Shown one piece after another: positions 24,812-33,839 of a stretch of 64,000 bases of DNA. The stretch lies in the NCBI GenBank assembly GCA_964552235.1, contig CAZKGO010000009.1, positions 27,872 to 91,871 of the forward strand, in the 5' to 3' direction. This DNA is from CAVTHK01 sp964552235 (lineage in GTDB: Bacteria; Spirochaetota; Spirochaetia; SZUA-6; CAVTHK01). The first letter of the stretch is position 1, and each line of letters opens with the position of its first letter. The position numbers and the translations under genes were made by a program. The notes under the pieces were generated by a model. That model did not search any database, had not been told where the DNA came from, and was given only the letters and a program-made list of their open reading frames with translations.

Positions 24812-27463
24812 ATGTCCTCACATTTCAAAGCAGTGGACACGGCCCGTCTGCCCAAGCACTTCGAGTCGGCCGAGGCCGAGAAGAAGTGGGACGACTTCTG
24901 GCAGAAGAAGGGGCTGTATCGCTACGACGCCTCGGGCACGCGGGAACAGACGTTCGTCGTCGACACACCGCCGCCGACGGTTTCGGGCTCGCTGCACATC
25001 GGCCACGTGTTCAGCTACACGCACACCGACGTCACGGTTCGCTACCAGCGGATGAAGGGCAAGAAGATCTTCTACCCCATGGGGTGGGACGACAACGGGC
25101 TGCCCACCGAGCGGCGCGTGCAGAACTATTTCCACGTAGCCTGCGACCCCAACCTGCCCTACGAGCCGGGCTTTAGGCCGGAGCAGGCGACGGCTGAGCA
25201 GCGCAAGAAGCCGGCGCGGCCGGTGTCGCGCAAGAACTTTATCGAGCTGTGCCACAGGCTCACGGCCGAGGACGAGAAGGCGTTCAAGGAGCTGTGGAGC
25301 CGGCTGGGGTTGTCGGTCGACTGGAACGAGCAGTACGCCACGATCGACGACCGGTGCAGGCGACTGGCGCAGTATTCGTTCATCGACCTCTACAACAAGG
25401 GCTACGCCTACAACCGCGAGAGCCCGACCATGTGGGACGTCGACTTCCGCACCGCCGTGGCCCAGGCCGAGGCCGAGGATCGCCTCACCGCCGGGGCGTA
25501 TCACCGCATCGCCTTTGGCGTGCGCGGCACCAGCCAGACCTTCGTGATCGCGACCACGCGGCCCGAGCTGCTGCCCGCCTGCGTGGGCGTGACCGCGCAC
25601 CCGAGCGACAAGCGCTACCAGGCGCTGTTCGGCAAGGAGGCGGTGACGCCGCTGTTCCGCGTGCCCGTGCCGATCTTCCCGAGCGAAGAGGCCGACCCCG
25701 AAAAGGGCACGGGCATCCTGATGGTCTGCACCTTTGGCGACGCCATGGACGTCGAGTGGTGGCAGAGCCGGAAGCTCGCGCTGCGCCAGATCGTGAGCCT
25801 CGACGGAAGGCTCCTGCCCGTGAGCTTCGGCACAGACGGCTGGCCGTCGCTCGACGCCGGGGCCGCCAACTCCTACTACGGCAAGTTGGTCGGCAAGACC
25901 GTCAAGCAGGCGCAAAAGGAAATCGTCGAGCTGCTTCGCGACCCCGCGGGCGGGGCCGTCGCCGGCGGCGCTCCGCTGCAGGGCGAGCCTGAGCCGATGC
26001 AGCACCCGGTGCGCTACTACGAAAAGGGCGAGCGGCCCCTCGAGCTGGTGACCACGCGGCAGTGGTTCGTGCGGCTGATGGACAAGAAGGAGATGCTGCT
26101 GGCCAAGGGGCGCGAGGTGCAGTGGCACCCTGCGTTCATGGGCGCGCGCTACGCCAACTGGACCGAGAACCTTCAGCTCGACTGGTGCATCAGCAGGCAG
26201 CGCTTTTTCGGAGTGCCCTTTCCGGTGTGGTACCCGCTCGACTCGCGGGGCGAGACCGTCTACGACAAGCCGATCCTCGCGGACCCCGCTTCGCTGCCCG
26301 TGGACCCGATGAGCGACGTGCCGCCCGGCTACAGCGAGGGGCAGCGCGGCAAGCCCGGCGGGTTCGTGGGCGAAAAGGACGTCTACGACACCTGGTTCAC
26401 CTCCTCGCTCACGCCCCAGATCGGCTCCCACTGGACGCTCGACGCCCAGCGCCATCGCAAGCTGTTCCCGGCGGACATGAGGCCCCAGGCCCACGACATC
26501 ATCCGCACGTGGGCCTTCTACACGATCGTGAAGGCAGCGCTGCACGAGGACTCGGTGCCCTGGCACAACGCCATGATCTCGGGCTTTATCGTCGACCCGG
26601 ACCGCAAGAAGATGTCCAAGAGCAAGGGCAACGTGGTCACGCCGATGCAGTACCTGGAGACCTACACAGCCGACGGCGTGCGCTACTGGGCTTCGAGCGC
26701 GAGGCTCGGCACGGACACGATCTTTGACGAAGGGGTGATGAAGAACGGCCGCCGCCTCGTGATCAAGCTGTTCAACGCGGGCAAGTTCGTGCTCGCCTAC
26801 GGCGGCGAGAAGCGGCCGATCACCGAGGCGCTCGACCTGGCGTTCCTGTTCAAGCTGCGCGAGCTGGTGTCGCTGGCTACAAAGCTCTACGAGCGCTACG
26901 AGCCGGCGCTGCAGGAGACCGAGGACTTTTTCTGGCACAACTTCACGGACACCTACATCGAGCTGGCCAAGGCGCGCGCCCGCGGCGCCGCCGAGGCGGG
27001 CGCGTCGGAGGCCGCGCTGCAGGCAGGCGGCAGCGCCATCGCGGCTCTGCGCCTGGGCCTGAGCGTTCTGCTGCGCCTCTTTGCCCCGGTGCTGCCCTAC
27101 ATCACCGAGGAGGTCTGGTCGTGGGCCTTCGCGGACGAAGTGGGGCCGGAGTCGATCCACGCGGCGCGGTGGCCGGGCGAGGCGGACTTTGCGGGGCTTT
27201 CGTTGCCGGCGAGCGGCGCGGTGTTCGATGCCGCCATGGCTGCCCTCGGCGAGATCCACAAGGTCAAGACCCTTGGCGGGCTGTCGATCAGCAAGGAGAT
27301 CCGCAACCTGGTGCTCGCGGGCTCGGCCGAGATGCACGCAGCCCTGGCGCCTGCGGTGGACGACGTGATGGCTGCCGGCCGCGTCGCTGCCTACAGGGCG
27401 GCGGAGGACGCCGAGGTGCCGGCCGGCACGTTCGTGGTCAAGGAAGTGGCGTTCGCGGAGTAG
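24812..27463 (+). CDS. valS: Valine-tRNA ligase
   Basis: An 883-residue class Ia aminoacyl-tRNA synthetase that charges tRNA-Val. HIGH is at 62-65 in 'PTVSGSLHIGHVFSYTHTD', KMSKS at 600-604 in 'RKKMSKSKGNVV'. Between them are the CP1 editing domain ('FVIATTRPELLPACVGVTAH') and 'MGWDDNGLPTERRVQNYF', which marks the short ValRS type also seen in Actinobacteria and Rickettsiales. The usual C-terminal coiled-coil tRNA-binding arm of E. coli-type ValRS is not evident; the chain ends soon after the anticodon-binding helical domain. ATG 24812 ('MSSHFKAVDTARLPKHF') fits family N-termini; no ribosome binding site is seen, and the open frame extends 7 codons further upstream. Confidence 0.95.
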   Translation: MSSHFKAVDTARLPKHFESAEAEKKWDDFWQKKGLYRYDASGTREQTFVVDTPPPTVSGSLHIGHVFSYTHTDVTVRYQRMKGKKIFYPMGWDDNGLPTERRVQNYFHVACDPNLPYEPGFRPEQATAEQRKKPARPVSRKNFIELCHRLTAEDEKAFKELWSRLGLSVDWNEQYATIDDRCRRLAQYSFIDLYNKGYAYNRESPTMWDVDFRTAVAQAEAEDRLTAGAYHRIAFGVRGTSQTFVIATTRPELLPACVGVTAHPSDKRYQALFGKEAVTPLFRVPVPIFPSEEADPEKGTGILMVCTFGDAMDVEWWQSRKLALRQIVSLDGRLLPVSFGTDGWPSLDAGAANSYYGKLVGKTVKQAQKEIVELLRDPAGGAVAGGAPLQGEPEPMQHPVRYYEKGERPLELVTTRQWFVRLMDKKEMLLAKGREVQWHPAFMGARYANWTENLQLDWCISRQRFFGVPFPVWYPLDSRGETVYDKPILADPASLPVDPMSDVPPGYSEGQRGKPGGFVGEKDVYDTWFTSSLTPQIGSHWTLDAQRHRKLFPADMRPQAHDIIRTWAFYTIVKAALHEDSVPWHNAMISGFIVDPDRKKMSKSKGNVVTPMQYLETYTADGVRYWASSARLGTDTIFDEGVMKNGRRLVIKLFNAGKFVLAYGGEKRPITEALDLAFLFKLRELVSLATKLYERYEPALQETEDFFWHNFTDTYIELAKARARGAAEAGASEAALQAGGSAIAALRLGLSVLLRLFAPVLPYITEEVWSWAFADEVGPESIHAARWPGEADFAGLSLPASGAVFDAAMAALGEIHKVKTLGGLSISKEIRNLVLAGSAEMHAALAPAVDDVMAAGRVAAYRAAEDAEVPAGTFVVKEVAFAE

Positions 27464-27596
27464 GAGAGGCGGAAAGCGGCGCGAGACGACTGGCTGGGGC
27501 GCTCAGCGGCGGCGCCGCGCGGCTTCTGCGGGGCGCCGCGCACCGTGGCGGCGCAGCCGCGCCGGCCCGCGCACCGACAAAGCAAGGAGGACAGGG

Positions 27597-29270
27597 ATGG
27601 CCAAGGCGAAGGAAGTCTACGTTCTGGGGATCGACTTCGGCACCGACAGCGTGCGCGCGCTCGTGATCGATGCCGGCAGCGGCAAGGAGCTCGGCAGCCA
27701 CGTGGCGGCCTACCCGCGGTGGAAGAAGGGCCTCTACTGCGACCCAGGCAGGAACCAGTTCCGCCAGCACCCCCTCGACTACATCGAGAGCCTCGAGGCG
27801 TCGGTGCGGGGCGCGCTCAAGAACAGCGGTGCGGGCAGCGGCAGGAAAGTCGTGGGCATCGGCATCGACACCACCGGCTCGACCCCGTGCGCCGTGGACC
27901 GCAAGGGCACTCCCCTCTCGCTCACCAAGGAGTTCGCCGAGAACCCCAACGCCATGTTCGTGCTGTGGAAGGACCACACCTCGGTCAAGGAAGCCGAGGA
28001 GATCAACCGCGTGGCGCGCACCTGGGGCGGCACCGACTTTACCAAGTACGAAGGCGGCATCTACTCCTCGGAGTGGTTCTGGGCCAAGATCCTCCACGTT
28101 CTGCGGGCGGACAAGGCGGTGCGCAAGGCCGCGTTCTCCTGGGTCGAGCACTGCGACTGGATGACCGGCGAGCTCACGGGCACCACCGACCCGCTCACCC
28201 TCAAGCGCAGCCGATGCGCTGCCGGCCACAAGGCGATGTGGCACGCCGAGTGGGGCGGGCTGCCGGACGAGAAGTTCCTGGTGGCTGTCGATCCGCTGCT
28301 CGCGGGCCTGCGCGAGCGGCTCTACAAGGACACCTACACCTCCGACGTCAAGGCGGGCGACCTGACAGCGGAGTGGGCCGCGCGCCTGGGGCTGAACCCC
28401 GGCATCGCCGTGGCTGTCGGCGCCTTTGACGCCCACCTCGGCGGCGTCGGCGGCGGCATCAGCGCGGGGACCCTCACCAAGATCATGGGCACCTCGACCT
28501 GCGACATGATCGTCGCCCCCGAGAGCGAGATCGGCGGCCGCACCGTGGCCGGCATCTGCGGCCAGGTCGACGGCTCGATCGTCCCGGGCCTGATCGGCCT
28601 GGAGGCGGGCCAGTCGAGCTTTGGCGACGTCTACGCCTGGTTCGCCGGCGTGCTCGCGTGGCCCCTGGAAGCCATCGAAGTCGACGAGCGCGGCGCAGAC
28701 GCGATCAAGGCCGCGATCCGAAAAAAGATCGTGGCCCGCCTCGACGAGGAAGCGGCCAAGGTCCCCCTCGAGGAGACCGGCCTGCTCGCCCTCGACTGGC
28801 TCAACGGCCGCCGCACCCCCGACGCGGACCAGAGCCTCAAGGGCGCGGTCATCGGCCTGTCGCTCGGGAGCACCGCGCCCAAGATCTACCGCGCCCTGGT
28901 GGAGGCTACGGCCTTTGGCTCGCGGGCGATCGTCGAGCGCTTCCGCGAGCAGGGCGTGCACATCAAGGACGTGGTGGCCCTCGGAGGCATCACGCAGAAG
29001 TCGCCCTTTGTCATGCAGGTGTCGGCCGACGTGCTGAACATGCCGATCAAGGTGGCCCGCTCCGAGCAGAGCTGCGCCCTGGGCTCGGGCATGGTCGGCG
29101 CCGTGGCGGCGGGCCTGTACAAGGACGTGGAGACGGCCCAGAAAAAGATGGGCAGCGGCTACAGCATCACCTACAGGCCCGACAGGAAGCGGGCGGCCAG
29201 GTACGAGCAGCTGTACCGCAAGTACCTGCAGCTCGGCGAGACGCTCGCCCCGATGCTGCGGGAGCTGTAG
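27597..29270 (+). CDS. araB: Ribulokinase
   Basis: A 557-residue FGGY carbohydrate kinase that phosphorylates L-ribulose at O5. It opens with the phosphate-1 motif 'YVLGIDFGTDSVRALVIDAG'. Ribulokinase-type features include 'GIGIDTTGSTPCAVDRKGTP', 'LWKDHTSVKEAEEIN', 'YEGGIYSSEWFWAKILH' and 'TSTCDMIVAPESEIGGRTVA'. The length equals that of AraB (~560) rather than of xylulokinase (~490). AAGCAAGGAGGACAGGG precedes ATG 27597. It sits 69 bp upstream of the 4-epimerase gene, giving two of the three steps of L-arabinose catabolism; no L-arabinose isomerase is in the window, so the substrate could also come from another L-ribulose source. Confidence 0.94.
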   Translation: MAKAKEVYVLGIDFGTDSVRALVIDAGSGKELGSHVAAYPRWKKGLYCDPGRNQFRQHPLDYIESLEASVRGALKNSGAGSGRKVVGIGIDTTGSTPCAVDRKGTPLSLTKEFAENPNAMFVLWKDHTSVKEAEEINRVARTWGGTDFTKYEGGIYSSEWFWAKILHVLRADKAVRKAAFSWVEHCDWMTGELTGTTDPLTLKRSRCAAGHKAMWHAEWGGLPDEKFLVAVDPLLAGLRERLYKDTYTSDVKAGDLTAEWAARLGLNPGIAVAVGAFDAHLGGVGGGISAGTLTKIMGTSTCDMIVAPESEIGGRTVAGICGQVDGSIVPGLIGLEAGQSSFGDVYAWFAGVLAWPLEAIEVDERGADAIKAAIRKKIVARLDEEAAKVPLEETGLLALDWLNGRRTPDADQSLKGAVIGLSLGSTAPKIYRALVEATAFGSRAIVERFREQGVHIKDVVALGGITQKSPFVMQVSADVLNMPIKVARSEQSCALGSGMVGAVAAGLYKDVETAQKKMGSGYSITYRPDRKRAARYEQLYRKYLQLGETLAPMLREL

Positions 29271-29339
29271 GCGGGCGCGGCCGGCGCCGCGGCGGGGCGA
29301 CGCGGGGCGCTCGCCGCCGTGCGCCCCAGGGAGGTTCGG

Positions 29340-30044
29340 GTGGCCACGTACAGCAGGCTGCAGCAGCAGGTCTACAAGGCCAACATGGAGATCGTCGAGC
29401 TGGGGCTCGTGGTCTCGACCTTCGGCAACGTCTCGGGCATCGACCGCGAGCGCGGCGTAGTGGCGATCAAGCCGAGCGGCGTCGCCTACGCCGACCTGTC
29501 ACCGGACAACATGGTGCTGCTGCGCCTGGCCGACGGCACGCCTCTGGAAAAGGGCTTGCGACCTTCTTCCGATACCAAGACTCATCTTCGACTCTACCGC
29601 GAGTGGAAGGAGATCGGCGCCGTCGTGCACACCCACTCGCGCCACGCCACCGGGTGGGCGCAGGCGCGCAGGCCCCTGCCCTGCTTCGGCACGACGCATG
29701 CCGACTACTTCTACGGCGCCGTGCCCTGCACCGCGGTGATCCGCGACGACCAGATCGCCCGCGACTACGAGGAAGAGACGGCGGTGCAGATTCTCGAAGC
29801 GTTCGCCGACCTCGACTACAGGGCGATGCCGGCTGTGCTGGTGGCGTCGCACGGCCCCTTCACGTGGGGGAAAGACGCCGCCGACGCGGTGCACAACAGC
29901 CAGATGCTGGAGTACTCCGCCGAGCTCGCCTCCATCGCGCTCGCTGCGACGCCGGGTCTCGGCGCCGTGCCGCAGGCGCTGCTGGACAAGCACTACCTGC
30001 GCAAGCACGGCAAGGATGCGTACTACGGGCAGAAGCAAGGCTGA
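29340..30044 (+). CDS. araD: L-ribulose-5-phosphate 4-epimerase
   Basis: A 234-residue class II aldolase-fold epimerase that converts L-ribulose-5-phosphate to D-xylulose-5-phosphate. The zinc histidines fall at His97 and His99 ('GAVVHTHSRHATGWAQ') and His171 ('LVASHGPFTWGKDA'), almost the numbering of E. coli AraD (95, 97, 171). The phosphate-binding 'STFGNVSGIDRE' and 'RPSSDTKTHL' are also present. GTG 29340 has GGGAGGTTCGG upstream; a GTG at 29319 in the same frame is less well placed. It follows araB and should be cotranscribed. Its 3' end overlaps the next gene by 29 bp. Confidence 0.94.
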   Translation: MATYSRLQQQVYKANMEIVELGLVVSTFGNVSGIDRERGVVAIKPSGVAYADLSPDNMVLLRLADGTPLEKGLRPSSDTKTHLRLYREWKEIGAVVHTHSRHATGWAQARRPLPCFGTTHADYFYGAVPCTAVIRDDQIARDYEEETAVQILEAFADLDYRAMPAVLVASHGPFTWGKDAADAVHNSQMLEYSAELASIALAATPGLGAVPQALLDKHYLRKHGKDAYYGQKQG

Positions 30045-30771
30045 AGGCTGCACGCGGCCACACTGCTCACGCGCGGCGGCCAAACCCAAGCCACCTCGAA
30101 CCGTTTCGGAGCATGCGCGCGCGTGCCTGGAGGCTCTGAGCGCAGCCGGCTGCGGCGGATTACTGTCGCTCGGCGGAGCGTTCGCCCTCGCCTACTACCA
30201 CGAGTACCGGTCCACCGCCGATGTGGACGCATGGTGGACCGAGCGGGCGGGCGCAGACGAGCGGACGCGCGTCGTCAAGGTGATCGAGCAGGCTTTGTCC
30301 CGCTATGGGGCGGTCAAGACCCGCCAGTGGGGTGACGTGACAAGCGTGGAGCTGGCGGTCTCGGGCAAGGTGGTCTTCGGCGTGCAGATCGCGCAGCGAT
30401 CTGCGCAGCTGGAAGCATCGTTGCCGGCCCCGTGGCCGTCAGGGCTGCTGATCGACGGACTCGACGACCTGCTGGCATCGAAGATGGAGGCGCTGGTGAG
30501 CCGCGGCGCCCCGCGGGACTTCAGGGATGTGCATGCGGTCTGCGATGCGGCTCTCGCGGACCGCAGCGAGCTGTGGAGCCTGTGGCAGCGCCGCCGGGAG
30601 ATCGCGGGCGAGGCGGCTGATCGCAGGAACGCCGCGCTGGCCGTGCGAACGCACCTGGAGCGCATCGAGCGCGTCAGGCCTCTGGAAAAGATCGCGGACC
30701 TTGGTCAGCGAGAGGCGGCCGGGGCCCTGCGGGCGTGGTTCAAGGAGCATTTCCTTGCCGGACTGGTTTGA
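30016..30771 (+). CDS. AbiEii/DUF1814-like nucleotidyltransferase
   Basis: A 251-residue minimal-nucleotidyltransferase protein. The core motif is 'LSLGGAFALAYYHEYRSTADVD' in shortened form GG...R-x-T-x-D-x-D, and the later 'KMEALVSRGAPRDFRDVHAV' is typical of the DUF1814 (AbiEii toxin) family. AbiE-type proteins are toxins of abortive-infection or type IV toxin-antitoxin systems, some of which nucleotidylate tRNA. ATG 30016 is the only ATG before the motif, but it overlaps the araD 3' end by 29 bp and its first ~35 residues look non-conserved, so the start is uncertain. The downstream small gene overlaps its end by 17 bp, suggesting a coupled pair. Confidence 0.72.
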   Translation: MRTTGRSKAEGCTRPHCSRAAAKPKPPRTVSEHARACLEALSAAGCGGLLSLGGAFALAYYHEYRSTADVDAWWTERAGADERTRVVKVIEQALSRYGAVKTRQWGDVTSVELAVSGKVVFGVQIAQRSAQLEASLPAPWPSGLLIDGLDDLLASKMEALVSRGAPRDFRDVHAVCDAALADRSELWSLWQRRREIAGEAADRRNAALAVRTHLERIERVRPLEKIADLGQREAAGALRAWFKEHFLAGLV

Positions 30772-31060
30772 CGAGTCACTGTACCCGGACGTCGAGAATC
30801 CGCAGCCGCCTGCGTCGCTGGAGGATCGCATCGACTTTATCGCGCGACTGTGCGGCGCCTGGGATTTCGGGATTCTCCCGCGCCTGGAGACCGTGCGCGA
30901 GGTGCGTACCGCCGCCTGGCGCGAGGCAATCGAGGCGACTCAGATGCTCACCTCGCCCGGGTATCACCTGCTGAGGGAGTGGCACGGCCTTGAACCGGTT
31001 CCGTTCCTGGGCAGCGTCCCTGCCTTTGTGCGCGACGATCCGAACCTGGAATACGTGTGA
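30755..31060 (+). CDS. Small partner protein of the AbiEii-like nucleotidyltransferase
   Basis: A 101-residue soluble protein starting at TTG 30755, with AAGGAG eight bases upstream inside the end of the nucleotidyltransferase gene (17-bp overlap). It reads 'LPDWFDESLYPDVENPQPP', then 'FIARLCGAWDFGILPRLETV', and has no family I recognise. Its position and coupling suggest the antitoxin or regulator of a two-gene toxin-antitoxin-like unit. The longer open frame upstream (to 30527) is a shadow of the nucleotidyltransferase and was discarded. Confidence 0.6.
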   Translation: MPDWFDESLYPDVENPQPPASLEDRIDFIARLCGAWDFGILPRLETVREVRTAAWREAIEATQMLTSPGYHLLREWHGLEPVPFLGSVPAFVRDDPNLEYV

Positions 31061-31166
31061 GGCGGGCGCGCCGGCGCCGCCGCCGATCGGGAGCGCCCTC
31101 CCGTGCGGCCGCCATGCCGCACCGCCGAGCGTCCCGTCAGCGGTTGTCGCGCGACCTGCGGATCTC

Positions 31167-31343
31167 TCATGGCGACACTGCGAGGTCGAAGGTGCCCAGC
31201 TCGGAGCGCAGCGCCTCCAGGTTCGCTCGTCTCACCAACTCGCGAAGCCCGCGCTCCACGACCGAGCGCATGGTTTTCGGGCCGGTCGCCTCGATCGCAG
31301 CCTTGAGAAGCTCATCGTCGATGACCACCGTGATCTTGCTCAT
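31167..31343 (-). CDS. Orphan ribbon-helix-helix antitoxin (VapB/DUF2191-like)
   Basis: A 58-residue protein 'MSKITVVIDDELLKAAIEAT' continuing 'SVVERGLRELVRRANLEALR'. This is a ribbon-helix-helix DNA-binding fold followed by a short toxin-binding tail, as in VapB antitoxins of the DUF2191 type. GAGG lies six bases before ATG 31343; an in-frame ATG two codons earlier is an alternative. The toxin gene expected directly downstream (31166 and below) is missing: no PIN frame is found there. The promoter side abuts a truncated ATPase gene, so both neighbours suggest deletion. Confidence 0.72.
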   Translation of the reverse strand: MSKITVVIDDELLKAAIEATGPKTMRSVVERGLRELVRRANLEALRSELGTFDLAVSP

Positions 31344-31382
31344 GCACATCCTCGCAGGTGTCGGGTATAGATACCCAGCTCG

Positions 31383-32486
31383 TTGCTGACAACCCCGAGC
31401 GTCAGCGTGACCGGGTGGGCATATCGCCACGCGTCAGCAGATGAGCCCGCACTGCGCGGTCGGCCCTGGCTGGAGCAGGAGTGGGAGGCGGCGCGCCTTG
31501 CGGCCGTGGAGCACGGGCGCAAGGGTGCGGTTCTCGTGCTCGACGAGGTGCAGAAGGTCGAAGGCTGGGCTGAGGCCGTCAAGCGACTCTGGGACGAGGA
31601 TTCGGCGAGACACCTCGATCTCAGAGTGGTGCTGCTCGGGTCTGCGCCTCTGCTGGTCCAGCATGGCCTGACCGAGAGTCTGGCCGGCCGTTTCGAGATG
31701 ATCCGTCTGCCCCACTGGTCCTGGCCTGAGATGCGCGACGCGTTCGGATGGCGAATCGAACGGTATTTGCTCTTCGGCGGCTGCCCTGGCAGCGCGCCTC
31801 TCGCCGATGACCCCGCCCGTTGGGTCAGGTACATCAGGGACGCGCTGATCGAAACGACAATCTCGCGCGACGTTCTGCTGCTCACCCGCGTGGACAAGCC
31901 GGCGTTGCTGCGACGCCTCTTCGAGCTGGCCTGCCGCTACTCGGGCCAGGTGCTGTCATACCAGAAGATGGTCGGCCAGCTCGTCGACGCAGGCAACACG
32001 ACGACCCTCGCCCACTACATGGACCTGCTTGGCGGCGCAGGCATGGCGGCCGGCCTTCAGAAGTACTCCCCCGGGCAGGCTCGACAACGAGCTTCCAGCC
32101 CCAAGCTGCAGGTGCTGAACACCGCGCTCATGACGGCCCTGCTCGAACTGGGCCCTGACGAAATACGGGCCGACCACGACCCCTTTGGGCGGCTCGTGGA
32201 GTCGGCCGTTGGTGCGCACGTCGCCAACGCAGCCGCCTGCGGAGACTGCGAGCTCACGTATTGGCGCGAGCGAAACCGCGAGGTGGACTTTGTCGTCAAG
32301 AGCGGCCAGCGCCTGCTGGCCATCGAGGTCAAGAGTGGTCGCAGGCGCGACAGCCTTCCCGGGATGGCAGCGTTCGCAGAGACGTTCGCTCCGGTTCGAT
32401 CGCTGCGGGTCGGCGGCGACGGCATCCCGGTGGAGGAGTTCCTGTCCCAACCCGTCTCGCACTGGCTCGGTGTCCCGTTGGGCTGA
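31383..32486 (+). pseudogene. AAA_14/DUF4143 ATPase remnant lacking Walker A
   Basis: This frame encodes the middle and C-terminal parts of an AAA_14/DUF4143 protein. Homology starts abruptly at 'ASADEPALRGRPWLEQEWEA' (about 31426). Walker B is 'VLVLDEVQKVEGWAEAVKRL', followed by 'VVLLGSAPLLVQHGLTESLA' (sensor/arginine region). The C-terminal DUF4143 and PD-(D/E)XK-like part contains 'YWRERNREVDFVVKSG' and 'LLAIEVKSGRRRDS'. Family members carry about 60 more N-terminal residues with the P-loop; these are replaced here by unrelated sequence joined to the promoter side of the RHH antitoxin gene. The only start is a weak TTG at 31383 with no ribosome binding site. Without Walker A it should not hydrolyse ATP; I read it as a deletion relic. 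Confidence 0.8.
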
Positions 32487-32600
32487 GCCGCGGGTGACTC
32501 GACAACCCTGGTGACTTTCACGCACTCGGGGCCGTCTCGCCGCGGTGTATCGCGAAGGCTCGGCTCAGGGGACCCCGCCCCCAACGTGCACGCCCGCGCC

Positions 32601-33241
32601 TCACTCCGGAAACGACAATCGCGTCAGGCGGCTCTGCAAGTCCGCAAGGAACGCGCGCAGCTCAGCGGGGGCCACCTCCGCCGGGACCTGCGCGTCGTCG
32701 CCGATCGTGATCTGGGAAAGGACCCACGCGAGTTGGCCAGGCGTCAGGCCCGCATCCTTGTGTGCGGCCAGAGGGAGCGCCTGTTCCACACTGAAACCCG
32801 CACGGTCGAGAAACATCACATCCACCAAATCGCGCGGCTCGGCCCGCGAGAGCAGCGTGCACAGCTTGTTGGCCAGAATCTCTTCTGGCGGATCGACCAG
32901 GACGGCGCCGAAACGGCGCTTGGCACCGGCGCCTTGCGGGGTATGATCGAACACCAGGTCCACAACGACAGACTCCTCACCGCGTCGAAGCAGGCGGCGG
33001 CGGAAGTCGGTCGCGGTCTGGATGTTTTCGATCGTACCCCGATCTCCGCTGCCACGGCCCGAAGCGTTGCTTCCCCTTCGCTGAGCAGATCGCCCGTGGT
33101 GAACAGATCGAGATCGGCCGTCTCGCGATGCCGCAGATAGTAGCCGGCGAGCGCTGCGCCGCCGGTGAGGAAGAAGCGGGTGACCCTCCGAAAGAACGCT
33201 TCCAGGATGTCGTTCTGCAGCGGACTGAGCCTACCGGCCAA
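32601..33241 (-). pseudogene. AbiEii-like nucleotidyltransferase, broken by a one-base frameshift
   Basis: Two overlapping minus-strand frames together make one protein of about 213 residues. Frame 1 (TTG 33241) gives 'LAGRLSPLQNDILEAFF', then 'FLTGGAALAGYYLRHRETAD', the nucleotidyltransferase core. It continues sensibly only as far as 'AVAAEIG'. The other frame then gives 'IENIQTATDFRRRLLRRGEE' and 'FGAVLVDPPEEILANKLCTL'. Adding one G to the GGGG run (CCCC at 33037-33040 on the plus strand) restores a single frame of 642 nt. This is either a real frameshift or a homopolymer assembly error. Its start overlaps the partner gene at 33231 by 11 bp. If intact it would be an AbiEii/DUF1814 toxin. 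Confidence 0.8.
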
Positions 33242-33530
33242 GCAAGCCCTCCGCGCGCCAACGACTGAGGAGGTACTCCCAGAAAGCGCGCCTCCTGCCG
33301 AGGTGAGGCAGGAGCTCGCCCCAGCGGGCGACCACCTCGGCGGGGGACGTGAACAGCCACACGTCCGTGTCCTTGGCCTCGCGCATGATCTTGCCGAGGA
33401 GCCGTGTGCGCTCCGGGGCGGAGGCGGACTCCAGCCGCTGCCGCAGCTGCGCCACGCTCATCGGCTCGTCCCAGAGGAAGTAAGGAATGGCATCGGGATC
33501 ATCGAGGCGGGTCGACAAAAGAACCGGCAT
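33231..33530 (-). CDS. Small partner/antitoxin-like protein of the frameshifted nucleotidyltransferase
   Basis: A 99-residue protein: 'MPVLLSTRLDDPDAIPYFLW' then 'MREAKDTDVWLFTSPAEVVA'. The sequence is not one I can assign to a named family. ATG 33530 has AAGGAG seven bases upstream. The stop overlaps the TTG of the nucleotidyltransferase frame by 11 bp, so the two were translated as a unit, partner first, the reverse of the order at 30016-31060. By position it is a probable antitoxin or accessory subunit of an AbiE-like system. Confidence 0.65.
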   Translation of the reverse strand: MPVLLSTRLDDPDAIPYFLWDEPMSVAQLRQRLESASAPERTRLLGKIMREAKDTDVWLFTSPAEVVARWGELLPHLGRRRAFWEYLLSRWRAEGLLGR

Positions 33531-33839
33531 GCGCGCTCCTTGAGATCGATTCTACCGCCACGGCCTTGGCGGGGCAACGGGCCGCGCTGCAGGGCGGATC
33601 CAACGTGGGAACGAGACGGTCGCACCGGAGCGACATGACAACCGTACCGGCCGTGAGAGCACTGCCGCGAGCAGGACGATTCCCACCGAGTCCGCCATGT
33701 CTCTTGGCGATTATCATGATAAACGCCATGTCAGATGGCACCAGAGGAGCGGATTCCGAACGGGCCGCGAGAGCCCCATGGCATGCCGGCCGCGCCCCCT
33801 GTGCGTTGTCATCCGAGAGCGCCGGTCGACCCAAAGGCG
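33531..33839. other. Gene-free stretch upstream of the partner gene
   Basis: I see no convincing gene here. It contains a perfect 12-bp palindrome TTATCATGATAA (33711-33722) in a locally AT-rich patch, which could be an operator for the minus-strand pair at 33530-32601. Frames crossing it have no family-like content. Confidence 0.4.

Noticed and set aside
24818..27337. Antisense frame opposite valS
   Set aside because: Shadow of valS codons; no motif, no start signal.
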